Assembly: GCA_946886065.1 (NCBI GenBank)
Contig: CAMPHU010000103.1
Location: forward strand, 1 to 15,604
Source: an uncultured Massilia sp.
GTDB lineage: Bacteria > Pseudomonadota > Gammaproteobacteria > Burkholderiales > Burkholderiaceae
Reading direction: 5' to 3'
DNA length: 15,604 bases
Shown: piece by piece, positions 14,104 to 15,604 of the stretch
How positions within the stretch are numbered: position 1 is the first letter of the stretch
Layout of the letters: every line of letters begins with the position of its first letter
Position numbers and translations under genes: made by a program
The notes under the pieces: model-generated
Database searches by the model: none
The model's input: only the letters and a program-made list of their open reading frames with translations
Told to the model about the DNA's origin: nothing

Positions 14104-14195
14104 AGGGCATCGGGGCAATATTGGCGGCCATGTGAACAGGCGAGGAATTTCAGGGTGGATTCGCGGTAAGCTTGCTGCATCCCCGACTTCGATGG

Positions 14196-15236
14196 ATGCC
14201 GCGCATGTTCCGCTCATCTCCGCTCGTCCTGCTCCTGGTGTCCTTGCCGGTCCTCGGCCAGGCCGTGCCCGCATACCCGAACACGGCCACGTTCGGCGTG
14301 CCGTTCTCCGCAGACGAGGCATGGTACCGGCAATGCAAGCGGGTCGAACACCGCGGCGCGCCCGGCACCGGCGCCAAGATGGCTGACGCGGCGCAGTGCG
14401 ACGCCACCAGCCTGTATTACGACCAGCGTAGCCGGGCCGGGAGCTCGGCTGCGCAATGGCAGGCGGTGCGCGAGTGCGCCCTGGCCAGCGGCGACAAGCC
14501 TGTCCTGATGATGATGTATGCGAACGGTTTCGGCGTCGAGCGCGACGTCGACGTCGCCATGCATTACGCGTGCGGCCTCGATTTCTCCGCCAAGGCCGAG
14601 ATGGAAGCGCGCATCGCTCATCTGGCGTCCATGCACCCCGGCAGCCCGGTGTTCGACCAGTGCGACGACATCACCAGCGGCTACATGGGATCGGTCTGCG
14701 CGCAGATCCGCGAACGCCAGGCCGGCCGTGCGCGCGATGCCCGCCTCGCGCGCATGGCCGGCCAGTTCCCTGAAGGCGCGCGCGACCGCTTCGAGGCGCT
14801 GCGGACGGCGGCCGAGGCCTATGCCACGGCTGGCGCCGGAGAAACCGACATGCAGGGCACCGCGGCGTCCGCGCGCGCCACCGCGCGTCATGGCAGGCTG
14901 CGCGAGCAGTTCATGCAGGCCGCGCTGGATGCCGCCGCCGGCAAGCTGCCGCCAGCGTCCGCGGAACAGGTGGCCGGACTCGACCGCGAACTGAACCGGG
15001 TCTACCGGCAGGTGATGGCGATCCCTTCGGCGCAGGCGAACTGGCCTGAGCGGATCGGCGAATCGACCATCAGCCGTGCGGATGTCCGCGCCGCCGAACG
15101 CCGCTGGATCGCCTACCGGGATGCGTTCCTGGCCTTTGGCGCGCAGCTGCCGCCGGGATCGGATACCCACGCAATCCATGCACTGCTGCTGCGCCAGCGG
15201 ATCGAGGCGCTGAAGCGTGTCGCGCGCTACCGGTAG
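14196..15236 (+). CDS. Exported protein with Sel1-like repeat and LprI-like C-terminus
   Basis: A 346-residue exported protein. ATG 14196 and ATG 14205 are both possible and both keep the signal peptide (FRSSPLVLLLVSLPVLGQAVPA, cleavage probably near GQA); neither has a strong ribosome binding site. A TTG at 14172 is less likely. A single Sel1-like repeat is seen in PVLMMMYANGFGVERDVDVAMHYACGL (about residues 103-129). The C-terminal part matches the LprI/DUF1311 pattern: LDRELNRVYRQVMAIP, then SRADVRAAERRWIAYRDAFLAF; the cysteine common near the end of that motif is Phe here. LprI-type proteins are periplasmic or lipoprotein inhibitors of lysozyme. Combined with a Sel1 repeat this suggests a periplasmic protein-interaction role. 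The inhibitor function is inferred from the domain only. Confidence 0.72.
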   Translation: MPRMFRSSPLVLLLVSLPVLGQAVPAYPNTATFGVPFSADEAWYRQCKRVEHRGAPGTGAKMADAAQCDATSLYYDQRSRAGSSAAQWQAVRECALASGDKPVLMMMYANGFGVERDVDVAMHYACGLDFSAKAEMEARIAHLASMHPGSPVFDQCDDITSGYMGSVCAQIRERQAGRARDARLARMAGQFPEGARDRFEALRTAAEAYATAGAGETDMQGTAASARATARHGRLREQFMQAALDAAAGKLPPASAEQVAGLDRELNRVYRQVMAIPSAQANWPERIGESTISRADVRAAERRWIAYRDAFLAFGAQLPPGSDTHAIHALLLRQRIEALKRVARYR

Positions 15237-15261
15237 GGAACGCAGCGGCTAAAATGTCGGC

Positions 15262-15570
15262 ATGCCTAAAAAGTCTCCCATCTTTCCCGGTCCCCGGACC
15301 GCACGCGGCGCCGTGCTGGCGGTGCTGCTTTCCAATGCCGACCAGGCGGGCGCCGAGCCGCTGCGCGGGCGCGTGACGCTCGCCGCCATCGTGCGCGCGC
15401 TGAAGCGCAAGTACAACTGGCCGATCGAGACCAGCAGTTTTCCGTCGAATGCGGTGGATGGGCGGGCGACGTGGGCGACGGTGTACAGCTTGCCGGAGGA
15501 GGTGATCGCCGCCGCGCTGGATGCGCGGGGGCGCGATTGGCTTAAAAGCGCACAAGGAAGCAGAGATTAG
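15262..15570 (+). CDS. Small helix-turn-helix (HTH_39-like) protein
   Basis: A 102-residue protein, basic at the N-terminus (MPKKSPIFPGPRTARGAVLAVLL). The core VTLAAIVRALKRKYNWPIETSSFPSNAVDGRATWATVYSLPEEVIAAAL has the helix, turn, recognition helix and beta-hairpin wing of the small HTH_39-type domain (R-L-x-D-L-R-x-x-G-W-P-I-E-T pattern followed by a strand ending in Y-x-L). Such domains are common in phage and host regulators of unknown target. The ATG has no good ribosome binding site; TAAAAT at 15250-15255 lies six bases before it, so a leaderless or near-leaderless transcript is possible. It follows the LprI-like gene by 25 bases but may have its own promoter. Confidence 0.6.
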   Translation: MPKKSPIFPGPRTARGAVLAVLLSNADQAGAEPLRGRVTLAAIVRALKRKYNWPIETSSFPSNAVDGRATWATVYSLPEEVIAAALDARGRDWLKSAQGSRD

Positions 15571-15586
15571 CCGCTGACCTCCGTCG

Positions 15587-15604
15587 TCCCCGCGTAGGCG
15601 GGGA
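15587..15604. repeat. Hairpin of a probable dispersed intergenic repeat, cut by window end
   Basis: TCCCCGC (15587-15593), loop GTAG, GCGGGGA (15598-15604) form a seven-base-pair stem whose second arm ends at the last base of the window. The preceding CCGTCG and the core CCCCGCG-AGGCGGGG look like the many dispersed REP-like intergenic repeats of beta- and gammaproteobacteria. Only one copy is visible here, so repetition is inferred. It could also serve as the terminator of the small HTH gene. Confidence 0.5.

Noticed and set aside
11590..14322. Minus-strand open frame of 910 codons opposite the fapA-like and cheW-like genes
   Set aside because: Same low-information His/Arg/Gln-rich composition, and it crosses two real genes and their intergenic region.
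1..15604. Mobile element, CRISPR array, prophage, tRNA or defence system
   Set aside because: No transposase, integrase, direct-repeat array, tRNA-like cloverleaf or known defence gene was recognised on either strand.

Overview
The window is GC-rich, tightly packed chromosomal DNA. It fits a betaproteobacterium, most likely of the Burkholderiales/Oxalobacteraceae type (Massilia-like). That placement is an inference from codon composition, a close OmpR/EnvZ pair, small DUF4124 proteins and the mix of families; no marker gene or rRNA is present to prove it. I see no tRNA, rRNA, CRISPR array, transposase, integrase or phage gene. No gene-free stretch exceeds about 210 bases.

Left part (1-2359, + strand): a VOC-family protein whose true start lies left of the window, a PhzF-family isomerase, then an AT-rich gap leading to an orphan acyltransferase that looks like an FeeM-type N-acyl amino acid synthase. 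Next (2476-6489, +) come a 980-residue membrane protein with a 7TMR-DISM-like sensor, PAS, GGDEF and EAL domains with both catalytic sites intact, and a bacterial bestrophin-type channel. A small secreted DUF4124 protein (-) closes this block.

Middle (6980-10846): a PLP-dependent serine/threonine or hydroxyaspartate ammonia-lyase (+) with a good sigma70-type promoter that carries a perfect palindrome in its spacer. It converges on a minus-strand operon ompR-envZ-methyltransferase. ompR and envZ overlap by one base and the methyltransferase follows after two bases, so the methyltransferase is probably co-expressed with the osmoregulatory two-component system. The ompR upstream region, shared with a divergent gene for an Arg/Gln-rich exported protein, contains tandem 10-bp TTACA repeats that look like an OmpR binding site.

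Right part (11046-15604, +): the Arg/Gln-rich exported protein with a terminator, a FapA (DUF342) protein with an extended -10 promoter, a CheW-domain protein, an exported protein with a Sel1-like repeat and an LprI-like C-terminus, and a small helix-turn-helix protein. The window ends exactly inside or at the end of a CCCCGC/GCGGGG hairpin typical of dispersed intergenic repeats.

Overall this is housekeeping and signalling chromosome rather than an obvious island. The themes are envelope sensing (EnvZ/OmpR, DISM-GGDEF-EAL, LprI, bestrophin) and motility or surface signalling (FapA, CheW, c-di-GMP). The observations most worth a second look are the possible OmpR autoregulatory site, the palindrome inside the lyase promoter, the orphan N-acyl amino acid synthase, and the methyltransferase in the ompR-envZ operon.
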